Positions 27,039-38,210 of a stretch of 64,000 nt of DNA are shown piece by piece. The stretch comes from Bradyrhizobium sp. CSS354 (lineage in GTDB: Bacteria > Pseudomonadota > Alphaproteobacteria > Rhizobiales > Xanthobacteraceae), in assembly GCF_029051725.1 (NCBI RefSeq), contig NZ_JAACFU010000012.1:62001-126000 (forward strand), read 5' to 3'. Position 1 is the stretch's first letter. Every line of letters starts with the position of its first letter. The position numbers were made by a program, and so were the translations under genes. A model generated the notes under the pieces. The model searched no databases. It worked only from the letters and a program-made list of their open reading frames with translations, and was not told where the DNA came from.

Positions 27039-27866
27039 TCAGTCGGACTGGCCGAGCGAGGCGACCGGGGTCCGCTTCGGTGCACCCCGCCTGATATCGC
27101 TGCGGGTCAGCATTTCCTTGAGATAGGCGACATTGGCCGCAGCCTGGTCCGGCGGCAGGTCCGCCTTCACGATGGTCTCGGCTTCGGCGAAGCGGCCCTG
27201 GAGACCGACGACCAGACCGAGATTCTGCCGCACCCGCGCGCTTGCGTGCGGCGAGGCATAGGCTTGCCGCAGCGCATCTTCGGCCTTCGGCAGGTCTCTC
27301 GACAGCATGTAGGACAGGCCGAGATTGGAGAGCACGCCGGGATCGCCAGGCGCGATCTTGAGCGCGCTCGCATAATAGGAACGCGCTTCTTCGTGACGGC
27401 CCATCTGATCGAGCGCGGTCCCCTGCACCGAGAGCAGGCGCCAATCCGGGTTGTCGGGCGAATGCGCCTTCGTCAGCACGTCGAAGGCTTGCTGGAAATT
27501 GCCGTTATCGGAGAGCGCGCGGCCGTATTGCGCCATCAGCGCCTTGTTGCCGGGATTGGCGATGGTTGCCTGCTCGAGCACGGCGGCGGCCTGGGCGCGC
27601 TGGCCGTTGGCGCGCAGGGCCTGGCCGTAGGCGAGCGCCGCGTCGGCGTCCTTGGGATTGGCACGATAGCGCTCGCCGTAGACTTGGGCAGCGCGCGCGG
27701 GATCGGTGGGAGCGGCTTCGGCCCGCGGCCCGACCGAGCCCGTGACGTCGGAGAGTTTCGACATCGCCGTGCAGCCGCCGAGGCCCATGGCCAACGTCGC
27801 GACCAGCGAGGTGGACGCAAGAAGCCGGGCAAGACTGAGCCGGTCAAGACTGAACCGTTGACGCAT
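27039..27866 (-). CDS. TPR-repeat lipoprotein, TadD-like
   Basis: A 275-residue protein with a signal peptide ending in a lipobox (MGLGGC) and about five tetratricopeptide repeats (for example ADAALAYGQALRANGQRAQA and GVLSNLGLSYMLSRDLPKAE). TadD of Tad systems is a TPR lipoprotein needed for pilus assembly, and the position at the end of the locus fits. Orientation is opposite to tadC. A general TPR scaffold is the alternative reading. Confidence 0.85.
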   Translation of the reverse strand: MRQRFSLDRLSLARLLASTSLVATLAMGLGGCTAMSKLSDVTGSVGPRAEAAPTDPARAAQVYGERYRANPKDADAALAYGQALRANGQRAQAAAVLEQATIANPGNKALMAQYGRALSDNGNFQQAFDVLTKAHSPDNPDWRLLSVQGTALDQMGRHEEARSYYASALKIAPGDPGVLSNLGLSYMLSRDLPKAEDALRQAYASPHASARVRQNLGLVVGLQGRFAEAETIVKADLPPDQAAANVAYLKEMLTRSDIRRGAPKRTPVASLGQSD

Positions 27867-27937
27867 GACGCTTTGACTCTCGAGCCGATTGATCGAGCCG
27901 AACGCGCCAGCAATAGACTGTTAACCCTAACGGCCGG

Positions 27938-29473
27938 TTAATGCCCCCCCGGCCCGCGCCCGTCACTGCGGGCCTGCGGCGGCATCTCGCCGCCGAGATC
28001 CGCATCGAGGCCGAGCGCCTTCGCCTGCTCGTTCAGGTCCCGCAGCAATTGCAGGCGTTGCCGCGTCTCGATCTCCACATCGATGCCCGGGCGCGCCACC
28101 CACGGCAATTCGCGCCGAAGATCGTCACGATTGATCAGACGCCTCGCGCGGAGCTCGTCGAGCTGAAAACTGTCGATGCCGAGCACATTTGCGGATTGCT
28201 CGATCAACCGACGCAGCAGCGATGTCACCACGGCCACGGCGTCGACGTCATGCTTGCGTGCGGATCTCGAGGACTTGCTTTCGAGATCGGCCCAGACGTG
28301 AGAGGTGACGAGATAGACGTGAAGCAAATCGGCCCAATCCACCTCGCCGTCGGCATAGAAGGCGCGGCGCAGCAGGAGCCGGCGGGCGAATGCTGCGACC
28401 TGATCCCGCTTCAGCGTCGTGCATGCGTCGATCTCGATGCCCGACTGGACGGCCGGATCTCGGGAAAAATCCCGCCCGGCCGGCAGCCTGACGACGCCGT
28501 GCGGCAGGTTGGAATCGAGCGGCCTGAAGGCACCATCCTTGCGCGGACGTGAGTAGCGGGCGATCGCAAAGCGATACTCGATGCGGCCGCCATGGGACAT
28601 CGGGTGGGACATCGGGCCGAAATGGATGACGTTGAAGCCGGCGTCGTCACCGGCCTGCCCGGTCGATGACGGACAGGACAAGACGTAGATCGTGCGCCAG
28701 AATGCATCATCGCTCTCGCTCGTGGCGCGCGGATCGGGAATCGAATAGCGCGTCAGCCCTTCGACATGTCGGTGTCCGTGCAGAACCAGATCGACGTTGA
28801 GCGATGTCGCCGCTTCGAGGAAGGTCGCGGGCGCGGCGAGATACATCAGCGGCTCGTCGGGCACGCCGAGAAACCGCTTTCCTTCTCCGGTCGCCTGCGG
28901 CAGTGGATGATGGTGCAGCGCCAGCACACGCACGAGGTTTTCCACCGGCTCGGCATAATCGGCGCGGCCGCCCGACCCGAGGCTCCCCGCGAGCTCGACA
29001 CTCAGCCGCGCGGACGCCGAAACCATGGCGTTATAGGCGCTCTGGTCGACATTGCCGCTCGCGAGCGTCGTGAGGCTCGCGCGGTTGGAATCCAGCAGCA
29101 CCAGATCGAGGCCGGCTTGACGGTAGTAGACGCTCTTCGAGGTCCGCGGCAAGTGCAGGTAATCATAGACGTCGTGGCGGCCTGCACGCTGGCTCGGTCG
29201 CTTGACGTCGTGGTTGCCGGCGATTGCCTGGATATCGGTGAACAGCCCGGTCTGTCGGAAGGACGTCATGACGGCGAGCGCTTCGTCGAGCGCGGGTGGC
29301 GTCGGGTCGTCCACGATATCGCCGGTGATCAGCAGGATGCGATCAGGAATGTCCGCGAAGTCCCCCATCCTCTCGCGAATGGCGGCATTGAGCGTCTCGA
29401 GCGTCGCAAGCAGCCGACCCGACCCGTCCAGATGCAGGTCGGAAATCTGTACGATGACGAACGATCTATCCAT
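27938..29473 (-). CDS. Calcineurin-like metallophosphoesterase with long C-terminal extension
   Basis: A 511-residue protein. The two-metal phosphoesterase motifs are complete: DLHLD, GDIVDD, GNHD, the His of ALHHHPLP and GHRH. Roughly the first 290 residues form this domain; the last 200 or so, beginning around a YRFAIARYSRP strand, have no family I recognise and look helical and soluble. The ATG at 29473 (MDRSFVIVQISDLHLD) is preferred to one 12 codons upstream. No signal peptide, so cytoplasmic. Substrate unknown (phosphodiester, nucleotide or protein phosphate are all possible). Confidence 0.87.
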   Translation of the reverse strand: MDRSFVIVQISDLHLDGSGRLLATLETLNAAIRERMGDFADIPDRILLITGDIVDDPTPPALDEALAVMTSFRQTGLFTDIQAIAGNHDVKRPSQRAGRHDVYDYLHLPRTSKSVYYRQAGLDLVLLDSNRASLTTLASGNVDQSAYNAMVSASARLSVELAGSLGSGGRADYAEPVENLVRVLALHHHPLPQATGEGKRFLGVPDEPLMYLAAPATFLEAATSLNVDLVLHGHRHVEGLTRYSIPDPRATSESDDAFWRTIYVLSCPSSTGQAGDDAGFNVIHFGPMSHPMSHGGRIEYRFAIARYSRPRKDGAFRPLDSNLPHGVVRLPAGRDFSRDPAVQSGIEIDACTTLKRDQVAAFARRLLLRRAFYADGEVDWADLLHVYLVTSHVWADLESKSSRSARKHDVDAVAVVTSLLRRLIEQSANVLGIDSFQLDELRARRLINRDDLRRELPWVARPGIDVEIETRQRLQLLRDLNEQAKALGLDADLGGEMPPQARSDGRGPGGH

Positions 29474-29730
29474 TTTGCGCTGCTTGTTTGCAAATGCCGC
29501 GCCGCCCAAACGATAAGAGAAATGCCTTCGACGATAAGGGTCTCTCCGGTCTCAACCGGGCCGTGATGAGCCAGGGTAAGAATCGACTCTCGCTGCGTGC
29601 ACAATGGCACGATACAATCTAAAATATCGGCCAATAATGCCACAACCCCAGCGCTAGTAAAGCCCTGCGGCGGCTCGCGTGAACCGCATGAGATACGAGG
29701 TTCCGCCCGATGATGGTTTCGCTCATCAGC

Positions 29731-29934
29731 TCAATATTCGATGGCGAGCCGCTTGCGGATTTCGTCAACGCGCTTGTCGAGCGCATCGAACCGCGCGTGA
29801 ACGGAGCGGTCGTGGAGATAGAAGACGTAACCACCGGCAAGGAACGCGAATATCCAATGATGATGCTCGACATAGCCAAAAATCGCCTCGACCGCCTGGC
29901 CGATGAATGTGACCACGCTCCACACAAATTCCAT
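29731..29934 (-). CDS. Small single-span membrane protein, hypothetical
   Basis: A 67-residue protein starting MEFVWSVVTFIGQAVEAIFG, with one clear membrane segment (WIFAFLAGGYVFYLH) and a C-terminal charged helix (ARFDALDKRVDEIRKRL). A very good ribosome binding site (GGGAGGA about 6 bases before the ATG at 29934) decides the start over longer frames. I do not recognise a family. It stands alone between a phosphoesterase and a divergent aminopeptidase gene. Confidence 0.7.
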   Translation of the reverse strand: MEFVWSVVTFIGQAVEAIFGYVEHHHWIFAFLAGGYVFYLHDRSVHARFDALDKRVDEIRKRLAIEY

Positions 29935-30136
29935 TGCATTTCCTCCCGGCCGGCTTTGTCGTCGGCCGCCGGAGATCTCCGCACCCGACGGCCGTTGCCG
30001 GAACCTAGCATGGCCCCCTTGCTGCGAGTAGCGGATCGCTGAACGATGGCAGCAAAGCTGATTGCGGCGGCGACGAAACTCTGCGAAATCTCGTCCGTTC
30101 GTATGACCCGCTCGATCTGACGATCCGGACCCGCCA

Positions 30137-31510
30137 ATGCCTTCTGTTTTTGAGACGTCGCCTACCGCCATCCCGATCACCTTCGTCACCAAGTCGAGCT
30201 GGGATCAGGTCGCCGAGGGGCTACCGGCGGCGCAACGCCAGTTCGCCACTGCGAGCGCGTTTACCGCAAAGCCGGGCGGCTATCTCGCGCTGCCCGCGCC
30301 CGATGGCGCGATCGCGCAGGTGCTGTTCGGGCTCGAGGACGAAGGTGCAAAATCGCGCGACCTGTTCCGACCGGGCGCCCTGCCCGGGCTGCTGCCGCCG
30401 GGCGTCTATCGCTTCGCCAATGCACCGCACGATGCACGGCTCGCCGCACTCGCCTTCGCGCTCGGCAGCTACCGCTTCGCCCGGTACCGCAAGGCGGATC
30501 GTCCCGACGTCCGCCTCGTGCCACCCGACGGCGTCGATGCGACCCAGATCAACCGCATGGCGGACGCCGCAATGCTGGCGCGCGACCTCATCAACACGCC
30601 GGCCAACGACATGGGGCCGGAGGAGCTGGCCGCAGCCGCGCAGGATCTCGCCGCCGGTTTCGGTGCAAGCTTTGCCTGCACCATCGGTGACGACTTGAAG
30701 ACGAATTTTCCGCTGATCCACGCCGTCGGCATGGCCTCGGACCGCGCGCCGCGGCTGATCGACATCGGCTGGGGCGACCCGGCTCATCCCAAGGTGACGC
30801 TGGTCGGCAAGGGCGTCTGCTTCGACACCGGCGGGCTCGACCTGAAGCCGTCGAGCGGCATGCTGATCATGAAGAAGGACATGGGAGGCGCCGCCAACGT
30901 GCTGGCGCTGGCCCGCATGGTGATGGATGCGAAGCTGAAGGTGCGGCTGCGCGTGCTGATTCCGGCCGTGGAGAACGCGGTCGCGGGCAATGCCTTCCGC
31001 CCGCTCGACATCTTCACCTCGCGCAAGGGCATCACTGTCGAGATCGGCAATACGGACGCGGAGGGGCGGCTGGTGCTCGCCGACGCGCTGGCTCTGGCGG
31101 ACGAGGAAAAGCCGGACCTGCTGATCGATCTCGGCACGCTGACGGGAGCGGCACGCGTCGCGCTGGGACCGGATTTACCGCCCTTTTACACCAATGATGA
31201 GACGCTTGCCGCCGACGTCGCACGATGCGCGGTGAAGGAGAACGATCCGTTGTGGCGCATGCCGCTGTGGCCGCCTTACGATGCGTGGCTGGACTCCAAG
31301 ACGGCCACCATCACCAACGCACCGTCCGGCGGCTTTGCCGGCTCGATCATCTGTGCGCTGTTCCTGCAGCGCTTCGTCGAACAGGCCGGGAGCTGGCTGC
31401 ATGTCGACATCTACGGCTGGACGCCGTCGGCGAAGCCCGCACGCCCCGAAGGCGGCGAGTGCCAAGCCGCTCGCGCGATCTACGCATTGCTGAGCGAGCG
31501 CTATGCGTGA
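30137..31510 (+). CDS. M17 leucyl aminopeptidase family protein
   Basis: Cytosolic two-metal aminopeptidase of 457 residues. Conserved segments: VGKGVCFDTGGLDLKPS (metal ligand and catalytic Lys 225, Asp 230), MKKDMGGAA (K247, D248), NTDAEGRLVLADAL (305-318, including the catalytic Arg 311) and LIDLGTLTGAA. The N-terminal domain is divergent, as in PepB/PepA-like proteins of this group. It overlaps the NlpC/P60 gene by 8 bases, suggesting cotranscription and a joint role in peptide or peptidoglycan-peptide recycling. Confidence 0.94.
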   Translation: MPSVFETSPTAIPITFVTKSSWDQVAEGLPAAQRQFATASAFTAKPGGYLALPAPDGAIAQVLFGLEDEGAKSRDLFRPGALPGLLPPGVYRFANAPHDARLAALAFALGSYRFARYRKADRPDVRLVPPDGVDATQINRMADAAMLARDLINTPANDMGPEELAAAAQDLAAGFGASFACTIGDDLKTNFPLIHAVGMASDRAPRLIDIGWGDPAHPKVTLVGKGVCFDTGGLDLKPSSGMLIMKKDMGGAANVLALARMVMDAKLKVRLRVLIPAVENAVAGNAFRPLDIFTSRKGITVEIGNTDAEGRLVLADALALADEEKPDLLIDLGTLTGAARVALGPDLPPFYTNDETLAADVARCAVKENDPLWRMPLWPPYDAWLDSKTATITNAPSGGFAGSIICALFLQRFVEQAGSWLHVDIYGWTPSAKPARPEGGECQAARAIYALLSERYA

Positions 31511-32381
31511 TCCAGGACTCGATCCAAAATACGATCCAAGCCCCGATCCAAGGCTGACACCCGCGCGCGGCGACCTCGCCGCAAAGTATCTCGAAGGCAA
31601 GGTGCAGGCGGAGCGCTTCGTCACGGGCGAGGAATTCGAGATAGTCGAGGCGATCGCGCCCGTGCGCGAACAGCCGTCATCGAACGCGATGCTGATGACA
31701 CAAGCGTTGCGCGGCGAGCGCGTCACGGTCTACGACCGCAACGGCGAAGGCTGGGCGTGGGGTCAGCTTTCGGGTGACGGCTATGTCGGCTGGCTGCCGG
31801 ACGCAGCGCTGATGAAGCCCTCGGCCGCCCCGACCCACGTGGTCGTTGCGCTACGAACCTTTGCCTTCCCCGGTCCCTCGATCAAGCTGCCGCCGGCAGA
31901 CACGCTGGTGATGGGATCGAAGATAGCGGTTGCACGCGAGGACGGCAGCTTCGCCGTGACGCGCGACGGACAATATCTGCCGAAGGCTCATCTCGTCCCG
32001 CTCGGTCATCGCGAGCCGGGCTTCGTCGGAGTCGCCGAGCGTTTCGTCGGCACGCCCTATCTCTGGGGTGGCAAGAGCAGCCTCGGCGTCGATTGCTCCG
32101 GCCTCGTCCAGGTCTCGCTGACATCGGCGGGGATCGGCTGCCCGCGTGACAGCGACATGCAGCAGGCCGGGCTCGGCCGCGCGCTGGAGCCGCACGAGCA
32201 GAGGAGCTTGCTGCGCGGCGATCTCATTTTCTGGAAGGGCCATGTCGCCATCGTCCGCGACGCCGGCACCATGGTTCACGCAAATGCGCATCACATGGCA
32301 ACGGTGGTCGAACCAATCGAGCCGGCCATCGCAAGGATCAAGCAAGCCGGCAGCGAGGTCACCGCGATCAAGCGGCTCTGA
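31503..32381 (+). CDS. NlpC/P60 cysteine peptidase with SH3-like N-terminal domains
   Basis: A 292-residue protein. The first 16 residues are four D-P-x-x repeats. SH3-like segments follow (VREQPSSNAMLMTQALRGERV, GWAWGQLSGDGYVGWLPDAAL), then an NlpC/P60 domain with catalytic Cys in LGVDCSGLVQVSL, His in GHVAIVRD and a third polar residue near HANAHH. The family cleaves D-gamma-glutamyl-meso-diaminopimelate bonds in cell-wall peptides. No signal peptide is seen, which favours cytoplasmic recycling of muropeptides, consistent with the overlapping aminopeptidase gene. Confidence 0.92.
   Translation: MRDPGLDPKYDPSPDPRLTPARGDLAAKYLEGKVQAERFVTGEEFEIVEAIAPVREQPSSNAMLMTQALRGERVTVYDRNGEGWAWGQLSGDGYVGWLPDAALMKPSAAPTHVVVALRTFAFPGPSIKLPPADTLVMGSKIAVAREDGSFAVTRDGQYLPKAHLVPLGHREPGFVGVAERFVGTPYLWGGKSSLGVDCSGLVQVSLTSAGIGCPRDSDMQQAGLGRALEPHEQRSLLRGDLIFWKGHVAIVRDAGTMVHANAHHMATVVEPIEPAIARIKQAGSEVTAIKRL
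31509..31550 (+). repeat. In-frame 12-base tandem repeat at the NlpC/P60 start
   Basis: GATCCA recurs at 31509, 31521, 31533 and 31545, an exact 12-base period. It encodes Asp-Pro-x-x four times at the N-terminus. The first unit also overlaps the aminopeptidase stop codon. Confidence 0.75.
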
Positions 32382-32386
32382 CGACG

Positions 32387-34024
<1,638 letters not shown>

Positions 34025-34028
34025 TGGC

Positions 34029-35210
34029 CTACCTGAACGTCTTGCGCGGATCGAAGGCGTCGCGCACGGCCTCGCCGATGAAGATCAAGAGCGACAGCAT
34101 GATCGCAACCGAGAAGAAGCCGGAGAAACCGAGCCAGGGCGCCTGCACGTTGGACTTGCCCTGCGACAGCAGCTCGCCGAGCGACGGCGAGCCGGGCGGC
34201 AGTCCGAACCCGAGGAAATCGAGCGCCGTCAGCGTCATCACCGAACTCGACACGATGAAAGGCAGGAATGTCATGGTCGCGACCATCGCGTTCGGCAACA
34301 GATGCCGGAACATGATGACCTTGTTCGACACGCCGAGCGCCCGCGCCGCCTGGATGTACTCGAAATTGCGCCCGCGCAGGAATTCCGCGCGGACGAGTCC
34401 GACCAGCGACACCCAGGAAAACAACAGCAGGATGCCGAGAAGCACGAAGAAACCGGGCACCAGCACCGACGACAGGATCAGCAGCAGATAGAGCGAAGGG
34501 ATCGCAGTCCATATTTCGATGAAACGCTGGAACAACAGGTCGATCCAGCCGCCGAAATAGCCCTGTACCGCGCCGGCCGCGATGCCGACGACGGAGGAGA
34601 CGATGGTCAGGCAGAGGCCGAACAGCACCGAAATGCGGAAGCCGTAGATCAGCCGCGCTACCACGTCGCGGCCTTGATCGTCGGTGCCGAGCCAGTTGTA
34701 TTCGAGATCGCGGCAGCTCTTGAGGCCCTTCTTCTCGACCACAGGCTTGCACTGCGCTTCCGTCAACATCCAGGTCGGCCGCGACGGCGCCGGGGTCGGC
34801 AGATCGAGATTGTGGGTGTCGTAGGAATAGCGGATCAGCGGCCAGACGATGCTGCCACCCTTGTCCTTGATCAACTTCTGCAAATAGGGATCGCGATAGT
34901 CGGCTGCCGTTTCGAAGTCGCCGCCGAAAGTGGTTTCCGAATAGGTGACGACGGACGGCCAATAGAGGTGGCCATCATATTTGATCAGGAACGGCCGATC
35001 ATTGGCGATCAACTCGGCGAACAGCGATACCACAAACAGGATCAGGAAGATCCAGAACGACCAATAGCCGCGCCGGTTCGCCTTGAAATTCTGCCAGCGG
35101 CGCCTGTTGAGCGGCGATGGCACGAACTGTTTGCGCGTCATCGGCACGGCATCGCCGAGCGGCGACTTCGCAGTGGTTTCGATCGGCGTGGTGGGGGCGG
35201 CCAGAGTCAT
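34029..35210 (-). CDS. yejE: Peptide ABC transporter permease (YejE-like)
   Basis: Inner-membrane permease of 393 residues. A short cytoplasmic N-terminus is followed by a first membrane segment, a periplasmic loop of about 110 residues, then the DppC-like core with NWLGTDDQGRDVVARLIYGFRISVLFG and the EAA-loop region ARALGVSNKVIMFRHLLPNA. The ATG at 35210 overlaps the yejB stop by one base (TGATG). Ends FDPRKTFR, as in YejE. Confidence 0.95.
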   Translation of the reverse strand: MTLAAPTTPIETTAKSPLGDAVPMTRKQFVPSPLNRRRWQNFKANRRGYWSFWIFLILFVVSLFAELIANDRPFLIKYDGHLYWPSVVTYSETTFGGDFETAADYRDPYLQKLIKDKGGSIVWPLIRYSYDTHNLDLPTPAPSRPTWMLTEAQCKPVVEKKGLKSCRDLEYNWLGTDDQGRDVVARLIYGFRISVLFGLCLTIVSSVVGIAAGAVQGYFGGWIDLLFQRFIEIWTAIPSLYLLLILSSVLVPGFFVLLGILLLFSWVSLVGLVRAEFLRGRNFEYIQAARALGVSNKVIMFRHLLPNAMVATMTFLPFIVSSSVMTLTALDFLGFGLPPGSPSLGELLSQGKSNVQAPWLGFSGFFSVAIMLSLLIFIGEAVRDAFDPRKTFR

Positions 35211-36319
35211 CAGACCTCCCGCGCCTCGAAATCGATCCGCGGATCGATCCACATATAGGTGAGGTCAGAAATCAGGTTGATCACGAGCCCGACGAGCGAA
35301 AAAATGAAGAGTGTACCGAACACCACGGGGTAGTCGCGGTTGAGAACGCTCTCGAAACTGAGCAGTCCCAGCCCGTCCAGCGAGAAGATGGTCTCGATCA
35401 GAAGCGAGCCCGAGAAGAAGGCGTGAATGAAGGTGCTGGGAAAGCCGGCGATGACGATCAGCATCGCGTTGCGGAAGACGTGACCATAGAGCACCCGATT
35501 CTCGCTGCAGCCTTTCGCGCGCGCGGTCATCACGTATTGCTTGCGGATCTCGTCCAGGAACGAGTTCTTGGTCAGGAACGTCATGGTGGTGAACGCACCG
35601 AGCCCCATCGCGATCAGCGGCAGCGTCAAATGCCAGAAGTAATCGATGATCTTCCAGTACCACGGAAACTGCGACCAGCCGTCTGACGTCAGTCCGCGCA
35701 GCGGGAACCAGTTGAAGAACGAACCGCCGGCAAACAGGATGATCAGCAGGATCGCGAACAGGAACCCGGGAATGGCATAGCCGAGCACGAGCACGCTCGA
35801 GGTCCAGGTGTCGAAGCGCGTCCCGTCCCTGACCGCCTTGCGGATGCCGAGCGGAATCGAGATCAGGTAGGTCAGCAGCGTCAGCCAGATGCCGAGCGAG
35901 ATCGAGACCGGCAACTTCTCCTTGACGAGCTGCAGCACGCTGACGTCGCGGAAATAGCTCTTGCCGAAATCGAAGCGGGCGAAATTCCACACCATCAATG
36001 CGAAGCGCTCCGGGGCCGGCTTGTCGAAGCCGAACTGCACTTCCAGCTTTTTGATGAAATCGGGATCGAGGCCTTGAGCGCCGCGATATTTCGGATTGAT
36101 GGCATCGCCGCCGGCGCCTAACTGCCCCGGGGCGCGCTGCGCAAAGTCGCTGCCGCCCGAAATGCGCGAGGTACCGCCGGTGTCGGCACCCGAGAGCTGC
36201 GCGATTACGCGCTCGACCGGGCCGCCCGGCGCGAACTGCACGACGATGAAGGAGACGAAGAGGATCCCGAGCAAGGTCGGGATCATCAGCAGGATACGGC
36301 GGGCGATATAGGCGCTCAT
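35210..36319 (-). CDS. yejB: Peptide ABC transporter permease (YejB-like)
   Basis: DppB-type permease of 369 residues, starting MSAYIARRILLMIPTLLGILFVSFIVVQFAPGGPVE. It contains a periplasmic insertion with Gly-rich sequence, the EAA loop (TARAKGCSENRVLYGHVFRNA) and the FDARE-like end FEAREV. It overlaps the second binding-protein gene at its start by 4 bases and yejE at its end by one base, indicating a tightly coupled operon. Confidence 0.96.
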   Translation of the reverse strand: MSAYIARRILLMIPTLLGILFVSFIVVQFAPGGPVERVIAQLSGADTGGTSRISGGSDFAQRAPGQLGAGGDAINPKYRGAQGLDPDFIKKLEVQFGFDKPAPERFALMVWNFARFDFGKSYFRDVSVLQLVKEKLPVSISLGIWLTLLTYLISIPLGIRKAVRDGTRFDTWTSSVLVLGYAIPGFLFAILLIILFAGGSFFNWFPLRGLTSDGWSQFPWYWKIIDYFWHLTLPLIAMGLGAFTTMTFLTKNSFLDEIRKQYVMTARAKGCSENRVLYGHVFRNAMLIVIAGFPSTFIHAFFSGSLLIETIFSLDGLGLLSFESVLNRDYPVVFGTLFIFSLVGLVINLISDLTYMWIDPRIDFEAREV

Positions 36320-38196
36320 GGCTGTTTCGCCTGCTCGAGCTTGGCGGCCTTGCCGCCATCATGCCACCAGATGTCGGGGGCGCCGACTCCGTTGGCATAA
36401 CGCGGCAGCTTCTGCGGACGGCCGAACTGGTCCCAATAAGCAAGCCGGTGCGTCTTGTTATACCATTGCGGCACCCAATAACGGCCGGCACGGAACAGGC
36501 GATCGAAGGCGCGGCAGGCGACGGTCAATTCCTCGCGGGAGTCAGCCGCCATGATCTTCTCGATCATGGCATCGATGGCAGGACTGGCGATGCCCGCGAG
36601 ATTGTACGAACCCTTCGTTGCCGCGACCTGCGACGAGAAGAACGAGCGCATGGCATCGCCCGGCGTCGCCGACATGCTGAAGCGTTGAATCGTCATATCG
36701 AAGTCGAAATCTTCCTGGCGCGCCTTGTGTTGTACGGCATCGACGAGGCGCACGCTCGCTTCGATGCCGAGCGTCGCGAGATTCTTGATGTAGGGCCCAT
36801 GGTGCGGCTGGAATGAAGGCTCGTCCAACAGAAATTCGATCCTGAATATCTCGCCGTTCGGCAGCACCCGCTTGCCGTCCTTGATCGGCAGGCCGGCGTC
36901 GCTGAGCAATTGCTGCGCCTTGCGCAGCAGGCTGCGGTCCTGCCCGGAGCCGTCCGAGACCGGCGGCGTGAACGGCGCGGCGAACACCTCGTCGGGAATC
37001 TGGCCGCGAAACGGCTCGAGCAGCTTCAACTCTTCCGGCGGCGGAGGCCCGCCGCTGGCCATGAGGTCCGAGTTCTGAAATGGCGACACCGTGCGGGCAT
37101 AAGCACCGTACATGATGGTCTTGTTGGTCCACTCGAAGTCGAAGGCGTCGATCAGTGCCTCTCGTACCCGAGGATCCCTGAACTTGTCGCGCCGCGTGTT
37201 GATGAACCATCCTTGTGCACCGGACGGCGTGTCGTCGGGTACGACCTCCATCTTGACGCGACCGTCCTTCACCGCAGGGAAGTCGTAGCGCGTCGCCCAG
37301 AGACGGGAGGTGAACTCCTCGCGGTAGAGATAGTTCTTGCCGGTGAAACCTTCGAAGGCGACATCGCGGTCCCGGTAGAATTCGTAGCGTACAACGTCGA
37401 AATTGTAGCTACCACGACAGGGGGGCAGATCGGCAGCCCACCAATCCTTGACGCGCTCGTATTCGATGTAGCGGTTGACCTCGAACTTGCCGACCTTGTA
37501 CGGGCCCGAACCCAACGGGATCTCCAGAGACGTTTCGTCGAACGGACGGGAGGCATAGTAGGCTTTCGAGAAGATCGGCAGGCTCGCCACATAGAGCGGC
37601 ACGTCACGCGCGCGTCCCTTAGCAAAAGTGACGACAAGCGTCGCCTCGTCGACGGCTTCCGCGCTGACCATGTCGCGCATCTGCACGATGATCAGCGGAT
37701 GGCCCTTGGTCTTCAGCGCCGTCAGCGAAAACGCCGCGTCGTGCGCGGTGAGCTTGGTGCCGTCATGGAATTTCGCCTCGGGCCGTATGGTGAAGCGGTA
37801 GACCAGCCTGTCTGCCGATATATTTACAGATTTGGCGGCAAGCCCGTACATCCCGTCGGGTTCGTCGTTGGCTCGCACCATCAGCGGCGCAAAGGTCATG
37901 TCCATGCCCTGCGCGCCATCGCCTTTGAGGATGAAGGCATTGAGCGAGTTGAAGGTCTGGTAGGACTGGTTGTAGGCGCGCACCGACGGGATCAGCGAGA
38001 AAGTACCACCCTTCGGCGCGTCGACATTGACGTAGCCGAAGTGATGGAAATCGGCGGGATATTTGAGGTCGCCGAAGGCCGACATGCCGTGGGCCTCGGC
38101 GAGCATCTCGGACGCTGCCGCGCCCCGGAGCCAGGCGGCGCTGAACGCGCCACCGGCACTCAGGGCCAGCACATGCCGGCGTGAAAGCTGCGTCAT
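36316..38196 (-). CDS. Extracellular solute-binding protein family 5, second YejA-like copy
   Basis: Periplasmic peptide-binding protein of 626 residues. A Tat-like signal (SRRHVLALSAGGAFSAAWLRGAAA) precedes the mature start (HGMSAFGDLKYPADFHHFGYVNVDAPKGG). The SBP_bac_5 body includes YRFTIRPEAKFHDGTKLTAHD. It is a clear paralogue of the preceding gene. An ATG at 38196 is preferred; a GTG six codons upstream is also possible. It ends 4 bases inside yejB. Confidence 0.93.
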   Translation of the reverse strand: MTQLSRRHVLALSAGGAFSAAWLRGAAASEMLAEAHGMSAFGDLKYPADFHHFGYVNVDAPKGGTFSLIPSVRAYNQSYQTFNSLNAFILKGDGAQGMDMTFAPLMVRANDEPDGMYGLAAKSVNISADRLVYRFTIRPEAKFHDGTKLTAHDAAFSLTALKTKGHPLIIVQMRDMVSAEAVDEATLVVTFAKGRARDVPLYVASLPIFSKAYYASRPFDETSLEIPLGSGPYKVGKFEVNRYIEYERVKDWWAADLPPCRGSYNFDVVRYEFYRDRDVAFEGFTGKNYLYREEFTSRLWATRYDFPAVKDGRVKMEVVPDDTPSGAQGWFINTRRDKFRDPRVREALIDAFDFEWTNKTIMYGAYARTVSPFQNSDLMASGGPPPPEELKLLEPFRGQIPDEVFAAPFTPPVSDGSGQDRSLLRKAQQLLSDAGLPIKDGKRVLPNGEIFRIEFLLDEPSFQPHHGPYIKNLATLGIEASVRLVDAVQHKARQEDFDFDMTIQRFSMSATPGDAMRSFFSSQVAATKGSYNLAGIASPAIDAMIEKIMAADSREELTVACRAFDRLFRAGRYWVPQWYNKTHRLAYWDQFGRPQKLPRYANGVGAPDIWWHDGGKAAKLEQAKQP

Positions 38197-38210
38197 GCGA
38201 GAACTGCCCC

